DNA from: Sporosarcina sp. BP05
GTDB taxonomy: Bacteria; Bacillota; Bacilli; Bacillales_A; Planococcaceae
Direction: 5' to 3'
DNA length: 64,000 bases
Assembly (NCBI RefSeq): GCF_014282005.1
Contig: NZ_JACFTD010000004.1
Span: forward strand, 1-64,000
Shown: positions 27,202-40,316 of the stretch, in pieces
How the letters are laid out: every line of letters starts with the position of its first letter
Position numbering within the stretch: position 1 is the stretch's first letter
Translations under genes and position numbers: made by a program
The notes under the pieces: model-generated
Told to the model about the DNA's origin: nothing
The model's database searches: none
The model's input: only the letters and a program-made list of their open reading frames with translations

Positions 27202-27229
27202 ACATTAGAAATTAGCATTTCATACTTTA
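27202..27229 (+). promoter_or_regulatory. Sigma-K-like promoter before MurF-like paralogue B
   Basis: An AC box at 27202-27203 is followed after 17 bases by CATACTTTA (27221-27229), an exact match to the CATAnnnTA -10 consensus of sigma-K. Transcription would start near 27236, just before the AAAGGAGG ribosome site. This supports expression in the mother cell late in sporulation. Confidence 0.5.
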
Positions 27230-27252
27230 GTTTGGAGAAAGGAGGAATAATA

Positions 27253-28638
27253 TTGAAATCTTTACTAGTAGAAGACATTCGAAAATTACTTCAGGGTCAA
27301 TTAATTAGTGGTTCGGAAGATTGGAAGGTAAGTGATGCCATTTATTATAAACGTCACGATCTTATTAAGAAGCATACTCTTATGTTTGTTAGCAGAAGCG
27401 ATTCTGTTAACTGGAATGAAATTAATCATAAAGGCCCTTCTCTAGTGATTTCAGATAAGCCAACATCAGAACTGAAAATGGCTCTGCCAAATACGACTGT
27501 TATAAAAGTGGCTAGTCTTGTCCAATCATACTGGAAATTTATCAAGTATTATCGCGGTCTTTTTACAATCCCTGTCGTTACGATAACGGGAACATGCGGT
27601 AAAACAACAACGAAAGATATGATCAAACATATTTTAAGTAAGGATCGTAATGTACAAGCCTCCATTAGCAGTAAAAATGAACCGAGAAGGTCATTACCTT
27701 ATTTGGTGGGAATTGATGAAAAGACAGATGCAGCGATTTTTGAACATGGACTGGGGAATACGGGTAATATTAAACATCAGTGCATGATTTATCAGCCTAC
27801 GATCGGTATCATTACAAATATCGGTGTTCATCATTTAGATGGATGTAAAAACCTTCAAGGATATATTAGTGCTAAAGCGGAAATAGTGGATGGAATAAAG
27901 AAAGATGGCACGTTAATCTTAAATGCAGATGACGAAAACACAAAAAAGGTTCCTTTACTTTTATTCAAAGGAAAGATCATCTATTTTGGAGTTGATATGC
28001 GGTCAGACTTTAGAGCATCCGATATCAAATTTGCTAATCTTGGAATGGATTTTATGCTCCACTATAAAAAAACAATGTATGAAGCTTTTATACCCGGATA
28101 CGGTGAACATCAAGTATATAACGCACTCGCTGCACTAGCGGCTGTAAACGAGATGGGTATGGATTTAAAGGAAGCAATTTCTCGTCTAGCAACTTATGAA
28201 AATATGACTAGACATTTGGAGTTTTCCAACGGGGTAGGTGGGAGTACAATAATAGATGATACTTGGACAAATAACCCGACTTCTGTAGAAGCTGCATTAA
28301 AGGTCCTTGATTCAATTGGAAAGGGCAAAAATGTCATTCTTGTTTTGGGTGATATAAATAGATTGGGAAACTTTGAAAAAAAGTATCATTGTGAAATTGG
28401 CAGTATGGTGGCTAAAAGAAACATTCACACCTTAATTACGATTGGAAGCAAGGCAGAAGAAATAGCAAAACAAGCTCTTCGAGACGGAAGTGAGGCAAAT
28501 ATCCATATATTCAAGGAGGTCAAAGGACTTAAAGATATTTTAGCCCCCGTACTTGACAGTGATGCGATTATTCTTATAAAAGGACCGATGTCAAGTCGAT
28601 CCATGATTGACTTTGCGAACAGTTTAAAAGCGGAGTAG
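27253..28638 (+). CDS. MurF-like ligase (paralogue B)
   Basis: A 461-residue Mur-type ligase with the same three domains as paralogue A: Walker A GTCGKTTTK at 113-121, TNIGVHHLDGC, GEHQVYNALAALAAVNEMG, and GDINRLGNFE in the C-terminal domain. The acceptor-pocket motif reads DDTWTNNPTS, closer to canonical MurF N-A-N-P than in paralogue A. I chose TTG 27253, 7 bases after AAAGGAGG, because the upstream in-frame codons overlap that site. A sigma-K-like promoter lies just upstream. Substrate unknown; the house-keeping MurF would be expected elsewhere in the dcw cluster. Confidence 0.85.
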   Translation: MKSLLVEDIRKLLQGQLISGSEDWKVSDAIYYKRHDLIKKHTLMFVSRSDSVNWNEINHKGPSLVISDKPTSELKMALPNTTVIKVASLVQSYWKFIKYYRGLFTIPVVTITGTCGKTTTKDMIKHILSKDRNVQASISSKNEPRRSLPYLVGIDEKTDAAIFEHGLGNTGNIKHQCMIYQPTIGIITNIGVHHLDGCKNLQGYISAKAEIVDGIKKDGTLILNADDENTKKVPLLLFKGKIIYFGVDMRSDFRASDIKFANLGMDFMLHYKKTMYEAFIPGYGEHQVYNALAALAAVNEMGMDLKEAISRLATYENMTRHLEFSNGVGGSTIIDDTWTNNPTSVEAALKVLDSIGKGKNVILVLGDINRLGNFEKKYHCEIGSMVAKRNIHTLITIGSKAEEIAKQALRDGSEANIHIFKEVKGLKDILAPVLDSDAIILIKGPMSSRSMIDFANSLKAE

Positions 28639-28652
28639 TGAAAAAATAAAAA

Positions 28653-28686
28653 GAAGCATTCGACCACAATTGTGATGAGTGCTTCA
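28653..28686. terminator. Hairpin between convergent genes
   Basis: GAAGCATTC and GAGTGCTTC pair (one G-U), between MurF-like paralogue B and the NlpC/P60 gene. Confidence 0.6.
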
Positions 28687-28705
28687 ATGTTATCTAATAA
28701 AATAA

Positions 28706-30055
28706 TTAAAGTCCACGACGTGCTGAAACATAGTTTTTCTTAGCCCAATCGGAGTTCAGACTTTCTTTCAAAACAGAACCGGAAGTAGAAAGAGAAACAA
28801 ATTGACTTCCTCCAATGTAAATACCGGTTTGTTTAATGTTGGTTCCTTTATTATCCGTTGAAAAGAGAATAAGATCACCCTTTTGCAGGTTGGCTTTCTG
28901 GACGGCAATGCCGATTTTTGCCTGTTGGCTTGCCAATTTACTTTTCAAATCAATGCCTTGATTTTTATATACATAATACGTAAAGCCAGCACTTGTAAAT
29001 GTTAACGACTTCTCATCATAAACGTATCCAAATTTGACTTTACTCGTCAGACTTGTCGCAAAAACTACGAGTTTATCAGCTGAAGTAGCACTTACAGTAG
29101 GAGGCACGACAACCGGTGCACTCTTTTCTGTGAAAACACGTTTTGCTGTTAAAAAGCGCTGATCGTAATAGTCAACGAAGAGAACCCTAGTTAGAATTCC
29201 ATTTGAATTAGGAATAACAATTCTGTGATCACCTGCGTATATCCCAACAAACCCCGGTGTACTTGATCCAATTGCATTGCTAAAGAAAATCAAGTCGCCT
29301 TTCTTTAAGTTCGCCCGTGAGACTGTTGCCCCTTGATTCATTTGTTCTTTAATAGTCGTTGAACCTATAGAAACGCCATTTTTTTTATAAACATAGTTTA
29401 CAAAGCCGGCACCTGTAAACTTCATCGCTTTTTCATCATTAACATTGCCCATTGTAACTTTATTCATTAAATCGTAAGACAGTTCAACTATGCTATCCCC
29501 TTTTGTTGCTGGATTTGAAGGGAGTAAACTTGGTAGGACCCGTCTAGCTGTTACGTAATTGTCTTTATAATATGGCTTGCTGTCTAAATCCGAAATCACA
29601 ATATTTTGTTTTGGGTCCGCCATATGAATCACTTTATTGTCGCCAATATACATCGCGACATGATCTGGGACGTTGCTTGTATTTTTACTATTAAAGAAGA
29701 GTAGATCACCTTTTTGTAATTGATTCCTTGCTACGTAAGTTCCTTGTTGCATCATATAATCTTCATTATACGTAGCAAGATCTACTCCGTTCTCTCCGAA
29801 AATATACATAAGGAAAGTCGCACATGAAAATTTGTAAGGGGAAGTAGGTTTGTACTCTGAATTACTGTAAGTAGCCTTCCCGATTAAACTCCTACCAGTT
29901 TGAATTAATTGATCAGCCTTTGCTTCCACGGCCAATTGATTATTCTGAGTAGTTGTAGTTGCTGCTAAGACCCTACCTTGATCTGGGGAAGGTACCCCAA
30001 AGAAACTTAAACTTACAATGACTAGTAATGTAGCTATAACCAAACGTTTTTTCAT
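28706..30055 (-). CDS. Secreted triple NlpC/P60 protein, PgdS-like
   Basis: A 449-residue secreted protein with a signal peptide (cleavage near AAT at about 31-33) and three NlpC/P60 modules. The first has the catalytic Cys 78 (KFSCATF) and His 132 (VPDHVAMYIG). The second replaces these with Gly (FTGAGF) and Phe (PGFVGIYAG). The third has Ser (FTSAGF) and Gln (KQTGIYIG). Only the first should cleave. Three such modules occur in B. subtilis PgdS, which hydrolyses poly-gamma-glutamate, so an isopeptide polymer is a possible substrate; peptidoglycan stems are the alternative. ATG follows AGGAGG. Confidence 0.85.
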   Translation of the reverse strand: MKKRLVIATLLVIVSLSFFGVPSPDQGRVLAATTTTQNNQLAVEAKADQLIQTGRSLIGKATYSNSEYKPTSPYKFSCATFLMYIFGENGVDLATYNEDYMMQQGTYVARNQLQKGDLLFFNSKNTSNVPDHVAMYIGDNKVIHMADPKQNIVISDLDSKPYYKDNYVTARRVLPSLLPSNPATKGDSIVELSYDLMNKVTMGNVNDEKAMKFTGAGFVNYVYKKNGVSIGSTTIKEQMNQGATVSRANLKKGDLIFFSNAIGSSTPGFVGIYAGDHRIVIPNSNGILTRVLFVDYYDQRFLTAKRVFTEKSAPVVVPPTVSATSADKLVVFATSLTSKVKFGYVYDEKSLTFTSAGFTYYVYKNQGIDLKSKLASQQAKIGIAVQKANLQKGDLILFSTDNKGTNIKQTGIYIGGSQFVSLSTSGSVLKESLNSDWAKKNYVSARRGL

Positions 30056-30241
30056 AAGTTACCTCCTGAAATCTTTTATTTTTAGAGCTTGCAATTGATA
30101 CTAACATATAAAATTAGCGGTACTTCTAGGGAAATATTTCCACGGCGTGCACTTGTATATCCCCACCCCTTGCGACCAATGGGTTACATAAGGAACATTA
30201 CAATTTGATTACAAGGAAATCCTGATACGATGCGAATGTTC

Positions 30242-30285
30242 AAAAAAAAAAAAGCGTGAGGCAAATTCACCTTCACGCTTTTTCG
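30242..30285 (-). terminator. Terminator of the plsY-yneR unit
   Basis: On the minus strand AAAAAGCGTGAAGG pairs with CCTCACGC, followed by a long T run; it overlaps the yneR stop. Confidence 0.85.
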
Positions 30286-30599
30286 TATGAATAACTAAGT
30301 TCAGCTAGTTTTGGATCTACATTAACATGTAAATTATGATCAAGGAAATACCATTTGTCTCGGCTCTCAACATAATAACGAACGCTGTCATGCTCCGTTT
30401 CAATGGCTACTTCATCCGGTTGCTCTTTCGTTACACCAAGTGAAAAGCCTGCCTGTATCGAACTAGACCCGCCATATCTTGCAAAAAAGCGGATAGCGTC
30501 ACCAGGTACAGCTTCCATCTCCTCTTTAAACCACAAAAGCGCTTCTTTCGACAAAATAATCTCTATTGGAAACACCAGCCTTTCCGTTGCTACTTCCAT
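30273..30599 (-). CDS. yneR: YneR-like HesB/IscA-fold protein
   Basis: A 108-residue protein of the HesB/YadR/YfhF type. The fold pattern is visible (LSKEALLWFKEEM, then FFARYGGSSS, then GFSLGVTKE), but the cluster-binding cysteines of true IscA scaffolds are missing, as in B. subtilis YneR. Function is unresolved. It starts 4 bases after the plsY stop, so it is in that operon, and the adjacent plsY, parE and parC match the B. subtilis order. Confidence 0.8.
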   Translation of the reverse strand: MEVATERLVFPIEIILSKEALLWFKEEMEAVPGDAIRFFARYGGSSSIQAGFSLGVTKEQPDEVAIETEHDSVRYYVESRDKWYFLDHNLHVNVDPKLAELSYSYEKA

Positions 30600-30603
30600 T
30601 GTA

Positions 30604-31206
30604 TTATAACCACTTCACTTTTGGCTCGGTTCCTGCTTTGATACGACCTATATTTGCCCGGTGACGATAGAAGATAAAGGCACCAAATAGACCAATCATC
30701 ACCATTAGATAAATATCGCCTGTTCGGAAGTAAAAATAGATACTATATAAAAATCCAACTACAGATACAATCATTGACGATAAGCTTACCATTTTTGTCA
30801 CTTTTAAAGCGATGAAAAATGTAAGAAGAACAATGATGAAAACTGGCCATTCATAGGCAAGCAACACACCGCCCGATGTCGCAACAGCTTTGCCGCCTTT
30901 AAAATGAGCGAAGACGGGATACATATGCCCGACTACGGCAAGTATTCCAGGGATAAGCGGATGAACAGTAACACTGTCGAAAATAGGTAAGAGTGGTAAC
31001 AGTGCAGCTGCCGTTCCTTTTAAAATATCAAGAATGGTGACAGTAAGTCCCGCTGTTTTTCCAAGTACACGGAAGGTATTCGTGCCGCCTAGATTGCCAC
31101 TACCATGTTGTCGGATGTCCGTCTTGTAAAAAAGTTTCCCAACCCAGAGTGCAGATGGGATTGAGCCAATTAAATAAGCAATCAGTAAAAGTATGATAAG
31201 TTCCAT
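30604..31206 (-). CDS. plsY: Glycerol-3-phosphate acyltransferase PlsY
   Basis: Transfers the acyl group of acyl-phosphate to glycerol-3-phosphate, the first acylation in phospholipid synthesis. The 200-residue membrane protein has five hydrophobic helices and the three PlsY motifs: SGNLGGTNTFRVLGK, FKGGKAVATSGGVL and FYRHRANIGRI. The start is ATG 31206, behind a GGGG site. It is divergent from parE, as in related Bacilli, and co-transcribed with yneR. Confidence 0.95.
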   Translation of the reverse strand: MELIILLLIAYLIGSIPSALWVGKLFYKTDIRQHGSGNLGGTNTFRVLGKTAGLTVTILDILKGTAAALLPLLPIFDSVTVHPLIPGILAVVGHMYPVFAHFKGGKAVATSGGVLLAYEWPVFIIVLLTFFIALKVTKMVSLSSMIVSVVGFLYSIYFYFRTGDIYLMVMIGLFGAFIFYRHRANIGRIKAGTEPKVKWL

Positions 31207-35909
<4,703 letters not shown>

Positions 35910-35917
35910 ATAACTTT

Positions 35918-35951
35918 AAAAGTCATGGGAGTATCCTCCCATGACTTTTAA
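35918..35951 (+). terminator. Terminator after parC
   Basis: Perfect 14-base arms AAAAGTCATGGGAG and CTCCCATGACTTTT around TATC. Confidence 0.92.
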
Positions 35952-36185
35952 TTTCTTATAACGTATAATAGTTCGATAAGCGAAGTAACTTGCATGTTCA
36001 AAAAGAGAACTAGTACTAGATAGGTTGAATGATTGATTCCATTGAATAACGCTTCGGCTCCCCCTGTAAGGCGCCCGCGCTAGCTTATATATCACATTCA
36101 ATACTTCAACCTATATAGAATACGGCACATCCTATAAAAGTATGGACTTTTTGAGTAATTATTACTAATAGAACGGGGATAGGGT

Positions 36186-37406
36186 ATGTGGAAAAATAGG
36201 AACATTTGGATCATTTTAACTGGGGAAATGATTGCCGGCTTAGGATTATGGACGGGAATAATCGGAAATCTTGAGTTTATGCAAGAAAAGATCCCATCTG
36301 ATTTCGTTAAAGCATTAATAATGTCAGCGGGGCTTCTTGCAGGAATCATTGCGGGACCGCTAGCTGGTAAAATCATTGATCAGTCAAGGAAAAAAACCGT
36401 ACTACTAATATCAGGGGCAGGGCGAATGCTCAGTGTTATCTTTATGCTAATTGCAATATCAACAGGTTCTATTTGGTGGATGGTTGCATTCATGGTTAGC
36501 ATTCAACTCTCTGCAACATTCTACTTTCCCGCACTGCAGGCTACCATTCCGCTTGTCGTCAAGGATGATGATTTGTTGGCGATGAATGGGTGGCATATGA
36601 ATGTCGCAACGATATCACGTGTGCTTGGTACGGCTTTAGCGGGCATTATGCTCGTCTACTGGTCGCTTATGTCGCTCTACTGGATATCAATGATAGCTTA
36701 CGGTGCACTATTACTATTTACAATGATGTTGCGCATCGATGAGGGAGAGACAAGAGAGGCCAAAGTGAAATCTGTGGGTAACAAGGGTGGATTCATGGAA
36801 GTTTTTCCTGTCTTGAAAGCATATCCTGCTGTCGGCATGACACTCATTATGACGCTTATTCCATTGCTTTTCATCGGATCATTCAACCTAATTGTCATTA
36901 ATATTAGTGAAATCCAAGATTCCGCATCGATTAAAGGACTTATTTATACATTTGAAGGGCTAGCATTCATGGTCGGAACAGTGGCCGTGAAATATATTGC
37001 AAAGAATTGGCGAACAACGACGATTTTATTTTCTTTCGCCAGTATGGTTGCAGTAGCAGAATTCATGCTCTATTTTGCTGAAAGTACTGCTATTACGTTA
37101 AGTGCTTTTGCAGTTTTAGGTTTTTCACTAGGCTGTTTTTTCCCAACAGCAATGGTCATTTTTCAGAAACAGATGCCGAAAGAGTACCATGGCCGATTTT
37201 TCTCGTTCCGCAATATGTTAGAACGGGTCATGTTCCAGGTCGTTTTACTGACAGCAGGTGCATTTCTCGATATTATCGGATTGCAGTCGATGGTTATCAT
37301 TTTCGGATTGATCAGTTTAAGCATGACAGCAGTTTTCTTTGTTCAGATGAAAAAAAGAAATATCATATTGGAACAACCCAAACAAGCTGCCGCAAAAAGT
37401 ATTTAA
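36186..37406 (+). CDS. MFS transporter (enterobactin-exporter/MdtH-like 12-helix type)
   Basis: A 406-residue major facilitator with about 12 hydrophobic helices. The loop 2-3 motif is visible as GPLAGKIIDQSRKKTVL, the G-x-x-x-D-R-x-G-R-K equivalent. The segment PALQATIPLVV is typical of the MFS_3-like drug or siderophore exporters. Substrate unknown. The ATG follows a weak AGGGT site. It is monocistronic, with its own terminator. Confidence 0.82.
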   Translation: MWKNRNIWIILTGEMIAGLGLWTGIIGNLEFMQEKIPSDFVKALIMSAGLLAGIIAGPLAGKIIDQSRKKTVLLISGAGRMLSVIFMLIAISTGSIWWMVAFMVSIQLSATFYFPALQATIPLVVKDDDLLAMNGWHMNVATISRVLGTALAGIMLVYWSLMSLYWISMIAYGALLLFTMMLRIDEGETREAKVKSVGNKGGFMEVFPVLKAYPAVGMTLIMTLIPLLFIGSFNLIVINISEIQDSASIKGLIYTFEGLAFMVGTVAVKYIAKNWRTTTILFSFASMVAVAEFMLYFAESTAITLSAFAVLGFSLGCFFPTAMVIFQKQMPKEYHGRFFSFRNMLERVMFQVVLLTAGAFLDIIGLQSMVIIFGLISLSMTAVFFVQMKKRNIILEQPKQAAAKSI

Positions 37407-37422
37407 CTTTTTGCGGTTTTTT
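37389..37422 (+). terminator. Terminator after the first MFS gene
   Basis: CCGCAAAAAGT, loop ATTTA, ACTTTTTGCGG, then a T run; the left arm overlaps the final codons. Confidence 0.9.
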
Positions 37423-37435
37423 CTATACATAATAT

Positions 37436-37466
37436 AAAAAAAAGAACTTTCCAAGTTGGAAGTTCG
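37436..37466 (-). terminator. Minus-strand terminator of the small ORF
   Basis: On the minus strand GAACTTCCAACTTGGAAAGTTC folds into a hairpin and is followed by eight T residues. It lies 8 bases after the stop of the 40-residue ORF. Confidence 0.75.
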
Positions 37467-37473
37467 CCGGCAT

Positions 37474-37596
37474 TTAATCAATGGATTTTAATGTATCTAG
37501 CAATAACTTTTCAAGTAAATCTTCACTTGTTACTGCACATATCATATTTGTAGTTAAAAGATAATCGTCATTTTCAAAGTCATTGTATTTCGCCAT
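37474..37596 (-). CDS. Small 40-residue acidic protein
   Basis: A short frame starting MAKYNDFENDDYLL and ending LLLDTLKSID, preceded by AAGGAAG about 10 bases upstream and followed by a clear terminator, which argues that it is transcribed. A second open frame upstream, MQVTLALIKEALENGEIQ, ends inside the first codons of this one (stop overlapping codon 5), so the pair may be a coupled peptide unit or one gene split by a frameshift. No family recognised. Confidence 0.42.
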   Translation of the reverse strand: MAKYNDFENDDYLLTTNMICAVTSEDLLEKLLLDTLKSID

Positions 37597-37730
37597 TTTC
37601 TAAAGCTTCCTTAATCAAAGCCAGCGTTACTTGCATACCCGTTTAGCTGTTATAACTTCTCTTATCTCTGAATTAGGATATGAAAAACTGGGAAAATAGT
37701 TGATTCATTCATGCTTTCATCTGTTTCCCA

Positions 37731-37750
37731 TTAGCATTTTGTGGTAAAGT
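37731..37750 (+). promoter_or_regulatory. Promoter-like sequence shared with 49611-49630
   Basis: TTAGCATTTTGTGGTAAAGT lies 30 bases before the second MFS gene; the copy before the gene at 49698 differs at one base. TGTGGTAAAGT resembles an extended -10. Confidence 0.35.
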
Positions 37751-37780
37751 GAGGAAGTGATTTTTTTAGGGAGGAACAAA

Positions 37781-39193
37781 ATGAAAAATGATCTATATGA
37801 ACAGCGTATTAAAATAATCAGTGCCTTTTTAATTGCAACATTTATCGGGCTATTTAATGAAACGGCTTTGAATATGGCTTTTGTGCAATTAATTGCTGAT
37901 TTCAAATCAGATGCACCAACCATTCAATGGTTAACAACTGGCTATTTACTGACACTTGGTGTGTTAGTGCCAATATCAGCCATTTTAATGCAACGTTTTA
38001 CGACTAGACAGTTGTTTGTAGCATCGTTAGTATTCTCGATTGTCGGAACGATCATTGCAGCCATTTCACCAACGTTTATCATTTTATTGCTGGGACGAAT
38101 TATTCAAGCAGCTGGTACGGCCATTATTTTACCGGTGATGATGCAGGTCGTTTTACTCGTTTATCCAATTAACAAACGTGGAGCCGCGATGGGGAAGATT
38201 GGGCTTGTTATCATTTTTGCACCGGCAATTGGGCCAACCATTGCTGGTTTAGTCATTGATCAGTTATCATGGCACTTTATTTTCTGGTTAAGCCTACCGT
38301 TTTTAGTATTTTCCCTGTTGTTTGGTTTACGGTTTATCCAAAACGTGGGCGAAGTAAAAATTGTGAAATTCGATATCTTGTCGATTATTCTTTCGTCAAT
38401 TGGTTTTGGTGGTATCGTTTACGGCTTTAGTATTTCAGGAAAACTGGGCACATTTATGTCTACAGAAGTACTCGTATCGATTGGTATCGGTTTACTTTCC
38501 TTAGTACTATTTGGATTCCGACAAACGAAGATGGAACAACCGATGCTGAATTTACGCGTATTTACATTCCGCATGTTCAGCATGGGCGTCACCATCATTA
38601 TGATTTGTATGATGATGATTTTATCGACGATGGTATTACTACCGATTTATTTACAAAATATTTTATTATTAACACCTGTCATTGCTGGTGTTGCATTATT
38701 GCCAGGTGGCGTTATTAATGCCTTTGTGTCCGTTTTAGCAGGAAATATGTTTGACCGCTTCGGGCCACGTGTGATGGTACCTGGAGGGCTACTTATGAGC
38801 ATTGTTGCGCTGTTTGCTCTACGTACAATTGACGGTACAACATCTATCTACTTTATCATTGCATTCCATATTATTATGTTTATCGGTATTACATTGACGA
38901 TGATGCCTGCACAAACAAATGGGCTCAATCAGCTTCCTAGACAGTTGTATCCGGATGGCACAGCTATCATGAATACATTGCAGCAGGTGGCCGGTGCGAT
39001 TGGTACAGCAGTAGCCATTACAATTATGTCGATTAGTACGGCGAATTATGTGAATGTAAATGGCAATACAGTAGCAGCACAGTTGGAAGGCTCGATTCAA
39101 GGTGTTCAAAATTCGATAACATTCGGGTTAATCATCGCGATCATCGGATTTTTGTTGTCGTTATTATTAACTAATGTAAGACAAGGGAAATGA
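37781..39193 (+). CDS. DHA2-family multidrug MFS exporter (LmrB/EmrB-like)
   Basis: A 470-residue transporter with about 14 hydrophobic helices. DHA2 landmarks are LNMAFVQLIADF in helix 1, QWLTTGYLLTLGVLVP in helix 2, and GRIIQAAGTAIILPVMMQ. Proton-driven efflux of lipophilic drugs is expected; the real substrate is unknown. I chose ATG 37781, 6 bases after GGGAGG, not the upstream ATG. A terminator follows. Codon use looks more A/T-ending than in parC, which may hint at transfer. Confidence 0.88.
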   Translation: MKNDLYEQRIKIISAFLIATFIGLFNETALNMAFVQLIADFKSDAPTIQWLTTGYLLTLGVLVPISAILMQRFTTRQLFVASLVFSIVGTIIAAISPTFIILLLGRIIQAAGTAIILPVMMQVVLLVYPINKRGAAMGKIGLVIIFAPAIGPTIAGLVIDQLSWHFIFWLSLPFLVFSLLFGLRFIQNVGEVKIVKFDILSIILSSIGFGGIVYGFSISGKLGTFMSTEVLVSIGIGLLSLVLFGFRQTKMEQPMLNLRVFTFRMFSMGVTIIMICMMMILSTMVLLPIYLQNILLLTPVIAGVALLPGGVINAFVSVLAGNMFDRFGPRVMVPGGLLMSIVALFALRTIDGTTSIYFIIAFHIIMFIGITLTMMPAQTNGLNQLPRQLYPDGTAIMNTLQQVAGAIGTAVAITIMSISTANYVNVNGNTVAAQLEGSIQGVQNSITFGLIIAIIGFLLSLLLTNVRQGK

Positions 39194-39197
39194 GCTC

Positions 39198-39244
39198 AAA
39201 AAACGTCTTAAAAGTACTGGAAATGTCTTTTAAGACGTTTTTTT
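39198..39244 (+). terminator. Terminator after the DHA2 exporter
   Basis: AAAACGTCTTAAAAG and CTTTTAAGACGTTTT around a 12-base loop, with T run. Confidence 0.9.
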
Positions 39245-39245
39245 A

Positions 39246-39689
39246 TAATGAAACCCAACATTAATTACATGTAGCATTGGACTGTGTTAGAAGATCTAGG
39301 GAGATAATAATAGTGATGGCGGTTTTATTAGCTTGTCTTTTTATATTACTTTAAAAGATGCGAGAATGGCGTTATTTATCGTTCTAGCAGTCGTTGTTGT
39401 AAAAGATATGCCTATATGGAATAAAGGCGTTCTAAACAAGGTTTAAGAGGTACAGAGCGTATCGTGTATCCTTTTGTTTGCGGAAGGGAGGTCACACAAG
39501 TTTGCTATCACCCTAAATGTTTGTGAGTATGGATGTATTTTTGCTTTATCAACACACCTGATATCTTCCATCTGTTTAATTGAGTGCCAGCTTATGTTAT
39601 AATGAGGAACTTAGGATATTTTAGACTTTTCCTGCAAATTGAACGGATGCTAAAAAGCCTCCGCCACCAAAATATGGAGGTGTAAGAGA
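39246..39689. other. Non-coding stretch with a possible membrane-protein relic
   Basis: No complete gene. Between about 39303 and 39446 a startless plus-strand frame encodes a hydrophobic tail (MALFIVLAVVVVKDMPIWNK) that looks like the C-terminus of a lost membrane protein. The rest shows nothing recognisable apart from TATAAT at 39598-39603 ahead of the next gene. Confidence 0.4.
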
Positions 39690-39899
39690 ATGAGTAAACG
39701 ATGGACGATCGATAAAATTAAAGAATTTGTTGAGAAAAATTCGGAAAGTAAGTTGTTAACAACGGAATATCATGGTTTTTCTCAAAAGTTACTTTTTAAA
39801 TGTGCATGTGGTAGCAACTTTGAAAAAACATTTACGAAATTTAATACGAATAACCAACGTAAATGTGACGTATGCCAACCGCCAAAAGAGGCACGATAA
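39690..39899 (+). CDS. Small zinc-ribbon protein, homing-endonuclease-accessory-like
   Basis: A 69-residue protein with a helix (KRWTIDKIKEFVEKNS) followed by a single four-cysteine ribbon: CACG and CDVC separated by about 20 residues. This module repeats in the DNA-binding N-terminal region of phage HNH/GIY-YIG-type endonucleases; here it stands alone. A GGAGG site lies before the ATG and a terminator follows. It may be a remnant or a free DNA-binding protein. Confidence 0.6.
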   Translation: MSKRWTIDKIKEFVEKNSESKLLTTEYHGFSQKLLFKCACGSNFEKTFTKFNTNNQRKCDVCQPPKEAR

Positions 39900-39901
39900 C
39901 G

Positions 39902-39953
39902 AATAAACGAAGTGTCGATTTCTTTAAAAGAGAAGTTGGCACTTCGTTTATTT
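39902..39953 (+). terminator. Terminator after the zinc-ribbon gene
   Basis: AATAAACGAAGTG and CACTTCGTTTATT arms with a 25-base loop, then TTTTAT. Confidence 0.75.
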
Positions 39954-40316
39954 TATAGTGGGAATATAAGTGGCTTACTTGGTAGGGTGCGCTTTAGAAA
40001 TAGGTGCTTTTTTTTTGTTACTTATCATCAACGTTATTTAACATAATCTTTTTTTAAGAAGATGAAAACGATTGAAAGTTAAAAGGATTAGTTAATGTTA
40101 TTAGATGTTGGATGAAATAAGTGACCACAAATGGATCTATAGGATTTTGTACAGTTAAATTCGCCAAGAAAGTCTAATTAGTTCAGATTTTCTTGGCAAA
40201 GTACAAATTTCGATTTTATCTCACTGTTTCAAGTATACTCATTGAATGAAACGCAACTTCCGATAATATATATTATGGTCGGGGCGTTCTGTGGAATAGA
40301 GTATTTGAACGACCTA
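39954..40316. other. Gene-free stretch
   Basis: About 360 A/T-rich bases. I see no reading frame, repeat or hairpin of note. Confidence 0.5.
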
